DNA from: Bacteroidota bacterium
Lineage (GTDB): Bacteria > Bacteroidota > Bacteroidia > Flavobacteriales > Flavobacteriaceae
Direction of reading: 5' to 3'
DNA length: 10,059 bases
Assembly: GCA_023427845.1 (NCBI GenBank)
Contig: JAEYZX010000051.1
Location: forward strand, 1-10,059
Shown: positions 1-7,350 of the stretch, piece by piece
How the letters are laid out: each line of letters opens with the position of its first letter
Position numbering within the stretch: the stretch's first letter is position 1
Made by a program: the position numbers and the translations under genes
Notes under the pieces: model-generated
Told to the model about the DNA's origin: nothing
Databases searched by the model: none
The model's input: only the letters and a program-made list of their open reading frames with translations

Positions 1-554
1 GCATTGACTTCTGCTTCTCCACCGGCTTTTATCTCGACATCGGTTCGCGTGGTAACAAGGCCGGCTGCTTCAACAATTCCGCCTGTACCAATTGTTATTT
101 CCTGGTCGTCGGCAGTTCCCGAAAGCATAATTTTCGCTCCGGTCACAGCCCTGACATCGAGTTCACGCACACCGACTTTAAGTTTGATCTGTGCGCCTTC
201 TTTTGCATCAAGATCCAATTCGTCCTGCTCGATTGTTGCATTTGAACTTACATACGCGCCTTCGGTAGCATCAATTCCCTTAATGCCACGTGTATAAAGC
301 ACAGCATTGATTTCCTCGCCGCTAAGCAGTTTTTCAAGTTTCATCCGGATCTTTAACTGGCCGTTGTTATTGACGACTTCAACATCGCTGCTTCTGTTGC
401 CTGAAATTACGATTCGATTTTCGTCGGACGGGACAAGTTCAACCGAAATCCTGTCAAAAACCTTTACTTCATCAAAATCGCCTAAATTTTTCGTAACCTG
501 CGCATAGTTGATTTGCGCTATTAAAATTGCTGTCAGTACCAATATCTTTTTCAT
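1..554 (-). CDS. Secreted DUF2807 (head GIN domain) protein, 3' end cut by window edge
   Basis: Reading leftward from the ATG at 552-554, an open frame runs without a stop to the window edge, giving 184 visible residues; the C-terminus is missing. It begins with a classical signal peptide (MKKILVLTAILIAQINYAQ), probably cleaved after the NYA, so the mature protein should be exported to the periplasm or cell surface. The remainder is rich in short alternating beta strands (for example EVKVFDRISVELVPSDEN, then ITIGTGGIVEAAGL and TDVEIKAGGEAEVN). This is typical of the DUF2807 putative auto-transporter adhesin / head GIN domain family, which folds as a beta-helix-like repeat. The function of the family is unknown, and the adhesin name is only a database label. 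The start lies 9 bases beyond the rnr stop on the same strand, so it is probably co-transcribed with rnr. Family assignment is by recognition of sequence style, not by a search. Confidence 0.85.
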   Translation of the reverse strand, partial: MKKILVLTAILIAQINYAQVTKNLGDFDEVKVFDRISVELVPSDENRIVISGNRSSDVEVVNNNGQLKIRMKLEKLLSGEEINAVLYTRGIKGIDATEGAYVSSNATIEQDELDLDAKEGAQIKLKVGVRELDVRAVTGAKIMLSGTADDQEITIGTGGIVEAAGLVTTRTDVEIKAGGEAEVN

Positions 555-563
555 GATAATTCG

Positions 564-2744
564 CTATTCGTTCTTTCTGATAAAATGAAAATCGAGTTGT
601 TTTTTTACTAAATCGGCGTTTTTCACCTTGACATAAACTTCATCGCCAAGCTGCAGTGTTGCACCAGAAACCGTGCCAACGAGTGCATATTGCTTTTCGT
701 CAAACGTATAGTAATCGTCTTTTATTTCTCGGATGCGGCACATTCCTTCGCATTTATTCGATATGATTTCGACATAAATTCCCCATTCGGTCACGCCTGA
801 AATCACTCCGAGGAACTCTTCATCCTTGTGGTCCTGCATGTATTTCACCTGCATGTATTTGATCGAATCGCGTTCGGCATTTGTTGCAAGTGCTTCCATA
901 TTCGATGAATGTTCGCATTTGACTTCATAATCGTCTTCGCTGACCGATTTACCGCCATCGAGATAATATTGCAGCAACCTGTGTACCATCACATCGGGAT
1001 AACGCCTGATTGGCGAGGTAAAATGTGAATAATAATCGAATGCAAGTCCGTAGTGGCCAATATTTTTTGTAGAATATTTCGCCTTGCTCATTGTACGTAT
1101 TGCAAGCGTGTCAATAAGATTTTGTTCTTTTTTGCCGTTGACTTCAGCCATCAGACTATTCAATGATTTTGCGATGTCGTTCTTCGAGCGCAGATCAATC
1201 TTATAACCAAATTGCGAAATGACGGTCTGCATAGCAATCAGCTTGTCTTCATTTGGTTCGTCATGAATCCGGTAAACAAAAGTCTTTTTCTGTTTTCCGA
1301 TGTACTCGGCCACCTTTCTGTTAGCCAATAACATGAACTCTTCGATCAGATGGTTTGCGTCTTTTGCAACCTTAAAATAAACTCCGATCGGTTCACCTTC
1401 CGGGCTTAAATTAAATTTCACTTCAACTTTATCAAATGAAATCGCTCCTTCGGCCATTCGTTTTTTACGAAGAATTTTTGCAAGCTGATCGAGTTTTAAT
1501 GTCGCCTCGACAATATTGTCGGGAACAACATACGATTCGCCCGTTATCGAGGTTTCCTGTGGAATCGTATTGTCCTGCGTTTCGATGATATACTGCGCTT
1601 CTTCATAAGAAAATCGCTGATCCGAATACGTTACTGTCCGGCCAAACCATTGGTTTACAACCTTTGCTTTATCGTCGATTTCAAACACAGCCGAAAATGT
1701 ATATTTTTCCTCATGCGGCCGCAGTGAGCACGCAAAATTCGACAATACTTCAGGAAGCATCGGCACTACGCGGTCTACCAAATACACCGATGTTCCACGA
1801 TTATACGCTTCCTGGTCGAGTACTGTACCTTCCTGCAGATAATACGAAACGTCGGCAATGTGGATACCTATTTCATAATTGCCATTCTCCAATTTTTTAA
1901 ACGACAATGCATCATCAAAATCTTTTGCATCTTTTGGATCGATCGTAAATGTCAGTGTATCGCGCATATCGCGACGGTTGTCGATTTCGCTTTGCTGAAT
2001 GGACGTATCAATTCCCTGAGCGTAATCTTCAACCTCTACCGGAAACTCGTATGGAAGCCCGTATTCAGCTAAAATCGCGTGGATTTCAGTATCGTGTTCA
2101 CCAGGTTTCCCTAAAACATTAATGACGGACCCAAATGGACTGTCGGCGCGTTTTGGCCAGTCTTCAATTTTAACTACCACGACATCGCCCTGTTGCGCAT
2201 CGCCAAGTTTGTCTTTAGGGACAAAAATATCGGTATACATTTTCGGGTTCGCTGTTGATACGAATGCAAAATTTTTCTGGATGTCGATAACACCAACAAA
2301 TTCTGTTTTCTTTCGCTCAAGAACCTCGATGACTTCGCCTTCGGGACGTTTGCCTTTTCTACGATTATAAACATAGACTTTGACAAGATCTCCGTCGAGT
2401 GCACGGTTTAAATTATTGTTCGGGATAAAAACATCATCCTCAAAATCGGGACAGATAAAATACGCGGTTTTCCGGCTCGTCATGTCGATTCTGCCTTCGT
2501 AATAATCTTCACTGACCGCTTTAATAAGGTATTTTCCGGGTTCCGATTCGATGATTTGTTTGTTTGAAGCAAGCCGCTTCAAATCGCGTATGATTTCATT
2601 CCTGCTTTTGGTATCGTCCCTTTCAAGGATTGCAGCAATCTGTTTGTAGTTGTAACCTTTGTTGGCGTTCTTCGATAATATCTTCAATATTTTTCCGGAG
2701 AAATCCTTGTTTCCGCCACCATTCTTCTTTGGCATTTTACTCAT
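564..2744 (-). CDS. rnr: Ribonuclease R (RNB-family 3'-5' exoribonuclease)
   Basis: A complete 726-residue RNase R, which degrades structured RNA processively from the 3' end in the cytoplasm and takes part in mRNA decay and rRNA/tRNA quality control. Domains in order: basic N-terminus with a winged-helix region (about 18-75), two OB/cold-shock domains (about 80-210), the RNB catalytic domain (about 255-595), and a C-terminal S1 domain (about 643-722). The catalytic signature DPKDAKDFDDA is at 269-279, with the metal-binding aspartates D269, D275, D277 and D278. The second RNB signature SPIRRYPD is at 577-584. The short acidic tail lacks the long lysine-rich extension of the E. coli enzyme, so it is somewhat shorter (E. 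coli about 813). The ATG at 2744 is used; a second ATG three codons later is also possible. The upstream region contains a plausible promoter, and the DUF2807 gene follows closely. Confidence 0.97.
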   Translation of the reverse strand: MSKMPKKNGGGNKDFSGKILKILSKNANKGYNYKQIAAILERDDTKSRNEIIRDLKRLASNKQIIESEPGKYLIKAVSEDYYEGRIDMTSRKTAYFICPDFEDDVFIPNNNLNRALDGDLVKVYVYNRRKGKRPEGEVIEVLERKKTEFVGVIDIQKNFAFVSTANPKMYTDIFVPKDKLGDAQQGDVVVVKIEDWPKRADSPFGSVINVLGKPGEHDTEIHAILAEYGLPYEFPVEVEDYAQGIDTSIQQSEIDNRRDMRDTLTFTIDPKDAKDFDDALSFKKLENGNYEIGIHIADVSYYLQEGTVLDQEAYNRGTSVYLVDRVVPMLPEVLSNFACSLRPHEEKYTFSAVFEIDDKAKVVNQWFGRTVTYSDQRFSYEEAQYIIETQDNTIPQETSITGESYVVPDNIVEATLKLDQLAKILRKKRMAEGAISFDKVEVKFNLSPEGEPIGVYFKVAKDANHLIEEFMLLANRKVAEYIGKQKKTFVYRIHDEPNEDKLIAMQTVISQFGYKIDLRSKNDIAKSLNSLMAEVNGKKEQNLIDTLAIRTMSKAKYSTKNIGHYGLAFDYYSHFTSPIRRYPDVMVHRLLQYYLDGGKSVSEDDYEVKCEHSSNMEALATNAERDSIKYMQVKYMQDHKDEEFLGVISGVTEWGIYVEIISNKCEGMCRIREIKDDYYTFDEKQYALVGTVSGATLQLGDEVYVKVKNADLVKKQLDFHFIRKNE

Positions 2745-2764
2745 AAAATTCTTCTAATAAGGTT

Positions 2765-2791
2765 GAAAATTACAAAATTGTACGTCAGCAA
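2765..2791 (-). promoter_or_regulatory. Possible Bacteroidetes-type promoter for rnr
   Basis: On the minus strand a TTG (2789-2791) is followed after 16 bases by TAATTTTC (2765-2772). This is one mismatch from the Bacteroidetes -7 element TAnnTTTG and just short of the usual 17-23 base spacing. It would place the transcript start roughly 10-15 bases before the rnr ATG. AT-rich DNA gives such matches by chance, so this is tentative. Confidence 0.3.
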
Positions 2792-2860
2792 GCCGTTTAA
2801 AATTTACACTTTATAGAAAATATAACTTTTACTTCAGAAATAAAAAAATCAATTTCTTCG

Positions 2861-2868
2861 TATCTTTA
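2861..2868 (+). promoter_or_regulatory. Possible -7 element upstream of the DUF2007 gene
   Basis: TATCTTTA is one mismatch from TAnnTTTG and ends 16 bases before the ATG of the DUF2007 gene. No TTG is present 17-23 bases upstream, so the -33 element is missing or degenerate. Confidence 0.25.
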
Positions 2869-2884
2869 GTAAAAAGCAAACCCG

Positions 2885-3124
2885 ATGGAAAGTTTCATAA
2901 CCGTTGCCATATTTAATTATGCGCACGAAATCACAATTTTAAAGCACAGGCTCGATCAGGAAGGAATCCAATATTATTTCGAAAACGAAGCCATTGCGGC
3001 GGCGATTCCGATGTCGTCAGTGGCACTCGGCGGAATCAAATTAAAAATCCATCCAAACGACATGGATACCGTTCAGATCATCCTCGACGAACTCAACGGA
3101 AACACAAGCATGAAAATCGTATAA
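2885..3124 (+). CDS. Small DUF2007-domain protein
   Basis: A 79-residue soluble protein without signal peptide or membrane segment. The pattern fits the DUF2007 family ('putative signal transducing protein'), a ferredoxin-like alpha/beta fold of unknown function. It shows an N-terminal strand (FITVAIFNY), a helix with the typical EITILKHRLDQEGIQYYFEN, a glycine-rich middle (SSVALGGIKLKIHPND) and a final helix (DTVQIILDELN). No catalytic residues are apparent. It is transcribed divergently from rnr, with 140 bp between the starts, and is followed by a long non-coding AT-rich stretch, so it appears to be monocistronic. The ATG at 2885 is the only sensible start; it is preceded by an A-rich leader with no Shine-Dalgarno site, usual for this phylum. 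No terminator was seen after it. Confidence 0.85.
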   Translation: MESFITVAIFNYAHEITILKHRLDQEGIQYYFENEAIAAAIPMSSVALGGIKLKIHPNDMDTVQIILDELNGNTSMKIV

Positions 3125-3660
3125 TTTCAAAGTTGTCAACATCTATTAGTAACAACAAAAAGAAAAAGGAATTTTAAATTAATTTTTGGTTGTTATTATA
3201 GCGTGTTAATAGTTACAATAATTTTACGATCTATTAAATTGAAATGTGGATAATGTTTCTTTTCACGATTTATAAACACACTAATCAGCAATTAAAAGCT
3301 TCATTTTTAAGTAGAATCAAAAAATAATCAACAGTTGTTGACAATCAACTTTGATCAAATTTTGTAGATAAGTTTAAAACACTTTTTGTTAACAACATGA
3401 CAGATTTCGACTGATAAGTTATCCATAAAATCGCCAAACTAATCTTGTAATTTTCAAACCAATTTTTGATTACGTTTTTTTTTGAGACAACAACAATTTA
3501 TTTATAAAATTCTTTCCGAAGTTATCAACGGGTTTTGTTAATTTTTCAAACATTGATTTCCAGCCACTTAGGCTTATCGTTCAACATCATTAAATTTTAA
3601 CAATTATTCTGAATATTTATCGTACTGGTTTTCAGTCGGTTTAATATTCGTCATACTGTG
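3125..3660. other. Candidate replication origin (oriC): AT-rich region with DnaA-box cluster
   Basis: A long non-coding region between the DUF2007 gene and rpiB, clearly more AT-rich than its flanks. Sites resembling the DnaA box TTATCCACA: a perfect copy on the minus strand (TGTGGATAA, 3245-3253); one-mismatch copies TGTAGATAA (3363-3371, minus) and TTATCCATA (3419-3427, plus); and two-mismatch copies TTGTCAACA (3133-3141), TAATCAACA (3325-3333), TGTTGACAA (3336-3344, minus) and TTATCAACG (3522-3530). A palindrome TTGTTAACAA lies at 3386-3395, and an inverted TCAACA pair spans 3328-3341. Candidate unwinding tracts are at about 3165-3240 and 3475-3515, the latter with a run of nine T at 3475-3483. 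rnr and the DUF2807 gene read away to the left, and most genes beyond read away to the right. No dnaA gene is in the window, so the assignment rests on box density and gene polarity. An ordinary long AT-rich spacer remains possible. Confidence 0.5.
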
Positions 3661-3677
3661 TTTCTGTTTTGTTTGCG

Positions 3678-3685
3678 TAATTTTG
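3678..3685 (+). promoter_or_regulatory. Possible -7 element for rpiB
   Basis: TAATTTTG matches TAnnTTTG exactly and ends 14 bases before the rpiB ATG at 3700, implying a very short leader. No clear TTG lies 17-23 bases upstream. The match falls inside the longest in-frame extension of rpiB, which argues for the downstream start. Confidence 0.4.
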
Positions 3686-3699
3686 TAAAAAATAAAAAC

Positions 3700-4131
3700 A
3701 TGAAAATCTCAATAGGAAACGACCATGCGGGTCCCGATTATAAAAAAGCAATTGTTGATATGCTGATTGAAAACGGCCACCAGGTCACCAACTACGGAAC
3801 CGATTCGAATGACAGCGTAGATTACCCCGATTTTGCACATCCGGTTGCAACCGATATCAACGATGGCAAAGCCGATCTCGGAATCATCATCTGCGGAAGC
3901 GGAAACGGAATCGCGATGGCAGCCAACAAGCATTCCAAGGTACGCGCCGCTGTTTGTTGGACAAAAGAAATTGCCGCACTCGCACGACAGCACAACGATG
4001 CCAACATCATCAGCATTCCCGCACGTTTTACATCGGTGCACCAGGCGGTTGAAATGGTCGAAACATTCCTAAAGACAGAGTTCGAAGGCGGACGCCACGC
4101 CAACCGCGTCAACAAAATCCCATTCTGCTGA
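3700..4131 (+). CDS. rpiB: Ribose-5-phosphate isomerase B
   Basis: Interconverts ribose 5-phosphate and ribulose 5-phosphate in the non-oxidative pentose phosphate pathway; a cytoplasmic enzyme of the RpiB/LacAB fold, usually a dimer or tetramer. From the ATG at 3700 it has 143 residues, the normal length. Visible motifs: NDHAG at 7-11 (D8, H9), DYPD at 41-44, the anion-hole loop with the catalytic cysteine CGSGNG at 65-70, H98 in QHND, and the phosphate-binding GRHANRV at 131-137. The cysteine in the CGSG loop favours RpiB over the galactose-6-phosphate isomerase subunits. The frame can be extended to an ATG at 3658, but those 14 residues precede the conserved beta strand MKISIGNDHAG and overlap the -7 element, so the ATG at 3700 was chosen; its leader is A-rich. 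The downstream CDF gene begins one base after the stop. Confidence 0.95.
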   Translation: MKISIGNDHAGPDYKKAIVDMLIENGHQVTNYGTDSNDSVDYPDFAHPVATDINDGKADLGIIICGSGNGIAMAANKHSKVRAAVCWTKEIAALARQHNDANIISIPARFTSVHQAVEMVETFLKTEFEGGRHANRVNKIPFC

Positions 4132-4132
4132 T

Positions 4133-5041
4133 TTGGAACACCAACACGTCCATATCCACAAGCACGAGGTAAAAGGCAAAAATCTTGTCATTTCGATCGT
4201 ACTCAATGTCGTGATCACCGCGGCACAGGTTGTGGGCGGTTTACTTTCAGGAAGTCTCGCACTTTTATCCGACGCGCTTCACAATTTCAGCGATGTGCTT
4301 TCGCTTGTTTTTACGTTTGTCGCACACCGGCTTGCACGCAAAAAAGCTTCGCTTCAACAAACATTCGGTTACAAACGCGCCGAAATCCTCGCGGCTTTCG
4401 TCAACGCTGCCACGCTCATAATCATTGCGGTTTTCCTCGTCGTGGAAGCGGTTGATCGTTTCCGGAATCCCGAAACAATTGAAACCGGACTCGTCATCTG
4501 GCTTTCGGTTCTCGGAATCGCCGTTAACGGGATTTCGGTACTGCTGCTCAAAGGTGATGCAGGAAAAAACCTGAACATGAAATCGGCTTATCTGCACCTG
4601 CTCACCGATATGCTGGCTTCTGTTGCGGTGCTTGTTGGCGGACTCCTGATGCTATACTTTGAGTGGTTTTGGGTCGACAGCCTGCTTACCCTCGCAATCG
4701 CGATCTACCTAATTGTAGTGGGCTATGCACTGCTGCGCGATGCAACGCAAATGCTGATGCTTTTCACGCCAAACCATATCGACATAAAGGAAATTGTGCG
4801 TGAAGTCCACAAGATTCCAGGAGTCAACAAACTGCACCACATCCACGTCTGGCATTTGAACGATGACGAGCTGCATCTCGAAGCGCACCTCGATTGTACA
4901 AACAATATCACAATGTCCGAATTCAATGAACTGCTGCACAAGGTCGAACAGGTACTTTTCACAAAATTCAATATCAACCACATCAACATCCAACCCGAAT
5001 ACAGTAAAAAAGATTCAAAAAATTATATCGTACAGGATTAA
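4133..5041 (+). CDS. Cation diffusion facilitator (CzcD/ZitB-type zinc/cobalt/cadmium exporter)
   Basis: A 302-residue inner-membrane antiporter of the CDF family that exports divalent metal, most likely Zn(II), in exchange for protons. There are six membrane segments (about 17-38, 43-66, 84-106, 118-138, 152-176, 180-202), then a cytoplasmic ferredoxin-like C-terminal domain (about 205-290) with HHIHVWHL. The transport site is of the HD-HD type: H50 and D54 in TM2 (SDALHNFSD) and H155 and D159 in TM5 (HLLTD), which fits Zn/Co/Cd rather than Mn or Fe. The histidine-rich N-terminus (EHQHVHIHKHE) is a common metal-binding feature. The start is TTG at 4133, one base after the rpiB stop; no ATG fits before TM1, so translation is probably coupled to rpiB. 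The exact metal cannot be read from sequence. Confidence 0.93.
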   Translation: MEHQHVHIHKHEVKGKNLVISIVLNVVITAAQVVGGLLSGSLALLSDALHNFSDVLSLVFTFVAHRLARKKASLQQTFGYKRAEILAAFVNAATLIIIAVFLVVEAVDRFRNPETIETGLVIWLSVLGIAVNGISVLLLKGDAGKNLNMKSAYLHLLTDMLASVAVLVGGLLMLYFEWFWVDSLLTLAIAIYLIVVGYALLRDATQMLMLFTPNHIDIKEIVREVHKIPGVNKLHHIHVWHLNDDELHLEAHLDCTNNITMSEFNELLHKVEQVLFTKFNINHINIQPEYSKKDSKNYIVQD

Positions 5042-5046
5042 TTTTA

Positions 5047-5147
5047 GGAGCTGTTCCGGCTGTACGCTGCAAGCTTTTTTGCTAGGTGGCACCAGTTCGG
5101 AATCGAACCGCTACGCAAAAAAGGCTATCCGCTGCCATCCGGGCTAG
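5047..5147 (+). repeat. Structured intergenic element, probable Flavobacterium dispersed repeat
   Basis: About 100 bp between the CDF gene and tex, noticeably more GC-rich than other spacers here. It starts with GGAGCTGTTCCGGCTGTACG and ends with CGCTGCCATCCGGGCTAG. Inside, CTTTTTTGC (5074-5082) pairs perfectly with GCAAAAAAG (5115-5123). The 32-base loop holds a second hairpin, GTTCG-GAAT-CGAAC (5095-5108). From memory, elements with this order (GGAGCT-TTCC-GCT at one end, a T-run/A-run stem, and GGGCTA at the other end) recur many times in Flavobacterium genomes; only one copy is in this window, so this cannot be confirmed here. It could act as an RNA structure limiting read-through or protecting the upstream mRNA 3' end. 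Confidence 0.55.
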
Positions 5148-5162
5148 AAATCCCCACACCAA

Positions 5163-7289
5163 ATGAACAACATCGAATACATCAAACAATTCGTCCAAAC
5201 AGAATACAAAAACATCCAGAATACAGTACAGCTGCTGGACGAAGATTGTACCGTTCCTTTCATATCGCGCTACCGAAAAGACAAAACCGGTAACCTCGAT
5301 GAAGTCGTTATCGAAAAAATCGCGAAGTACAACACTGCGTTTGATTCGATTGTAAAAAGAAAAGACGCGATATTAAAATCGGTTGCCGAACAAGGAGCAA
5401 TGACGCCCGAATTCGAAAAGAAAATCCAACAGAGTTTTGATTTGAATGAACTCGAAGATCTTTATCTTCCGTTCAAAAAGAAAAAGAAAACAAGGGCCGA
5501 CATTGCGCGGGAAAACGGGCTCGAGCCGCTTGCCAAGATCATCATGTCGCAAAACAGCGACAACATCGATTTCATTGCGTCAAAATACCTGAATGACAAA
5601 GTTATGAATGAAGACGATGCTTTGCAGGGCGCGCGCGACATCATAGCCGAATGGATCAATGAAAATGTCTATGTCCGAAAAAGCCTTCGGCGGATGTTCC
5701 AACGCAAATCGGTTGTCGAAACAAAAGTGGTCAAAACCAAGAAAGACGATCCGGCGGCACAAAAATTCTCGCAATATTTCGATTGGTCGGAGCCACTTTC
5801 AAAAACGCCGCCACACCGTTTATTGGCAATGCTGCGCGCCGGGAATGAAGGATTCGTAAAGCTGAAAATCGACCTTGAAGAACCTGTTGAAGCAATCGGA
5901 ATCATCGAACAATCGGTCATTAAAAATCCCAAAACTGAAGCCGCCAATCATATAAAAATTGCCGCAGCCGACAGTTATAAAAGATTGCTTTCACCTGCAA
6001 TCGCAAACGAAACCTTACAGGATTACAAAACCAAAGCCGACGCTAATTCGATTCAGGTATTTGCAACAAATCTTAGTCAGTTATTGCTTGCGCCGCCGCT
6101 TGGCGAAAAGCGTATAATGGCGATCGATCCCGGATTTCGGTCGGGATGCAAAGTCGTTTGCCTCGATGAAAAGGGCGATTTGCTGTATAACGAGACCATT
6201 TATCCACATCCACCGCAAAATGAAACTTCCATTGCGATGAAGAAAATCCGGTCGATGGTGAACGCGTATAAAATCGACGCGATATCCATCGGCAACGGAA
6301 CCGCGTCGCGCGAAACCGAATTTTTCATAAAAAAAATCGCTTTCGATAAACCGCTTCAGGTTTTTGTTGTGAGTGAAGCCGGAGCATCGGTATATTCCGC
6401 TTTAAAAATTGCGCGTGAAGAATTCCCGAATTACGATGTGACAGTACGCGGAGCAGTATCAATAGGGCGCCGTCTTTCCGATCCGCTAGCCGAATTGGTC
6501 AAAATCGATCCAAAGGCGATTGGCGTTGGTCAGTACCAACACGACGTCGATCAATCTCAGTTAAAATCGGAACTCGATACCGTGGTTTCGAGATGTGTGA
6601 ATAAGGTGGGCGTCAACATCAACACCGCAAGCAAACATCTACTGAGTTATGTTTCCGGAATAGGCGAAAAAATGGCCGAGAATATCGTGAATTATCGTTC
6701 CGAAAACGGTGCATTTACCGATAGGAAACAACTTAAGAAAGTTGCCCGCCTCGGCGAGAAAGCCTATCAGCAAAGCGCGGCGTTCATCAGGATAAAAGGA
6801 AAGAACCCACTTGACAATTCGGCGGTGCATCCGGAAGCCTATCCGATTGTGGAAAAAATGGCAAAAGATTTAAAATTATCTGTTGCAGATCTAATCGGAA
6901 ACAAAGAAAACATTGCACGCATTGAACTGCAAAACTACATTACGCCAGAGATTGGAATACTTGGATTGACCGATATATTGAAAGAACTTGAAAAACCCGG
7001 GCTCGATCCAAGAAAATCGGCCAAGGTATTTGAATTCGACCCGAATGTCAAAACCATTAAAGATTTACGGCAGGGAATGGTTTTGCCGGGAATTGTAAAT
7101 AATATCACCAATTTCGGCTGTTTTGTAGATGTGGGCATAAAAGAAAGCGGATTGGTTCACATTTCACAGCTCAAACAAGGGTTCGTTTCCGACGTGAATG
7201 AAGTCGTGCAACTCCATCAGCATGTGCAGGTAAAAGTGGTGGAAGTTGATGAAGACCGGAAGCGAATACAGTTGAGTATGGTGCTGTAG
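5163..7289 (+). CDS. tex: Tex-family RNA-binding transcription accessory protein
   Basis: A complete 708-residue cytoplasmic Tex/YhgF protein, a nucleic-acid-binding factor related to the eukaryotic elongation factor Spt6. Domains in order: helical N-terminal Tex region (about 1-190, including the conserved LEDLYLPFKKKKKTRADIARE); a helical core; a YqgF/RNase H-like domain beginning at MAIDPGFRSG (319-328) and continuing to about 450; tandem helix-hairpin-helix motifs (about 480-560, with SGIGEKMAENIVNYR and VARLGEKAYQQSAAFI); and a C-terminal S1 domain (about 635-706, GIVNNITNFGCFVDVG). It is somewhat shorter than proteobacterial Tex (about 770-785), mainly at the C-terminus after S1. The ATG at 5163 follows an A/C-rich leader without a Shine-Dalgarno site. 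The exact biological role of Tex is only partly understood. A structured element precedes it, and it is probably transcribed separately from, or by read-through of, the rpiB-CDF unit. Confidence 0.96.
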   Translation: MNNIEYIKQFVQTEYKNIQNTVQLLDEDCTVPFISRYRKDKTGNLDEVVIEKIAKYNTAFDSIVKRKDAILKSVAEQGAMTPEFEKKIQQSFDLNELEDLYLPFKKKKKTRADIARENGLEPLAKIIMSQNSDNIDFIASKYLNDKVMNEDDALQGARDIIAEWINENVYVRKSLRRMFQRKSVVETKVVKTKKDDPAAQKFSQYFDWSEPLSKTPPHRLLAMLRAGNEGFVKLKIDLEEPVEAIGIIEQSVIKNPKTEAANHIKIAAADSYKRLLSPAIANETLQDYKTKADANSIQVFATNLSQLLLAPPLGEKRIMAIDPGFRSGCKVVCLDEKGDLLYNETIYPHPPQNETSIAMKKIRSMVNAYKIDAISIGNGTASRETEFFIKKIAFDKPLQVFVVSEAGASVYSALKIAREEFPNYDVTVRGAVSIGRRLSDPLAELVKIDPKAIGVGQYQHDVDQSQLKSELDTVVSRCVNKVGVNINTASKHLLSYVSGIGEKMAENIVNYRSENGAFTDRKQLKKVARLGEKAYQQSAAFIRIKGKNPLDNSAVHPEAYPIVEKMAKDLKLSVADLIGNKENIARIELQNYITPEIGILGLTDILKELEKPGLDPRKSAKVFEFDPNVKTIKDLRQGMVLPGIVNNITNFGCFVDVGIKESGLVHISQLKQGFVSDVNEVVQLHQHVQVKVVEVDEDRKRIQLSMVL

Positions 7290-7350
7290 GGAAAAGGAAA
7301 ACGGGAACAGGAGAACGGAAGTGAAATTTGCCTGATGGGTGCTGTATATT

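Noticed and set aside
1664..2404. Several short open frames overlapping rnr in other frames
   Set aside because: RNase R motifs are continuous through this region, and the alternative frames show no family features.
3658..3699. A 14-residue N-terminal extension of RpiB from an ATG at 3658
   Set aside because: The extension precedes the conserved first strand MKISIGNDHAG, makes the protein longer than usual, and overlaps an exact -7 promoter element; the ATG at 3700 fits the family.
3709..4115. Open frames on the minus strand across rpiB
   Set aside because: They are antisense to a well-supported enzyme gene, lack recognisable domains, and have cysteine/serine-rich composition typical of shadow frames.
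5085..5110. A tRNA gene on the minus strand
   Set aside because: Only the T-loop and acceptor-like stretch is present; no anticodon stem, D-arm or matching 5' acceptor could be found upstream.
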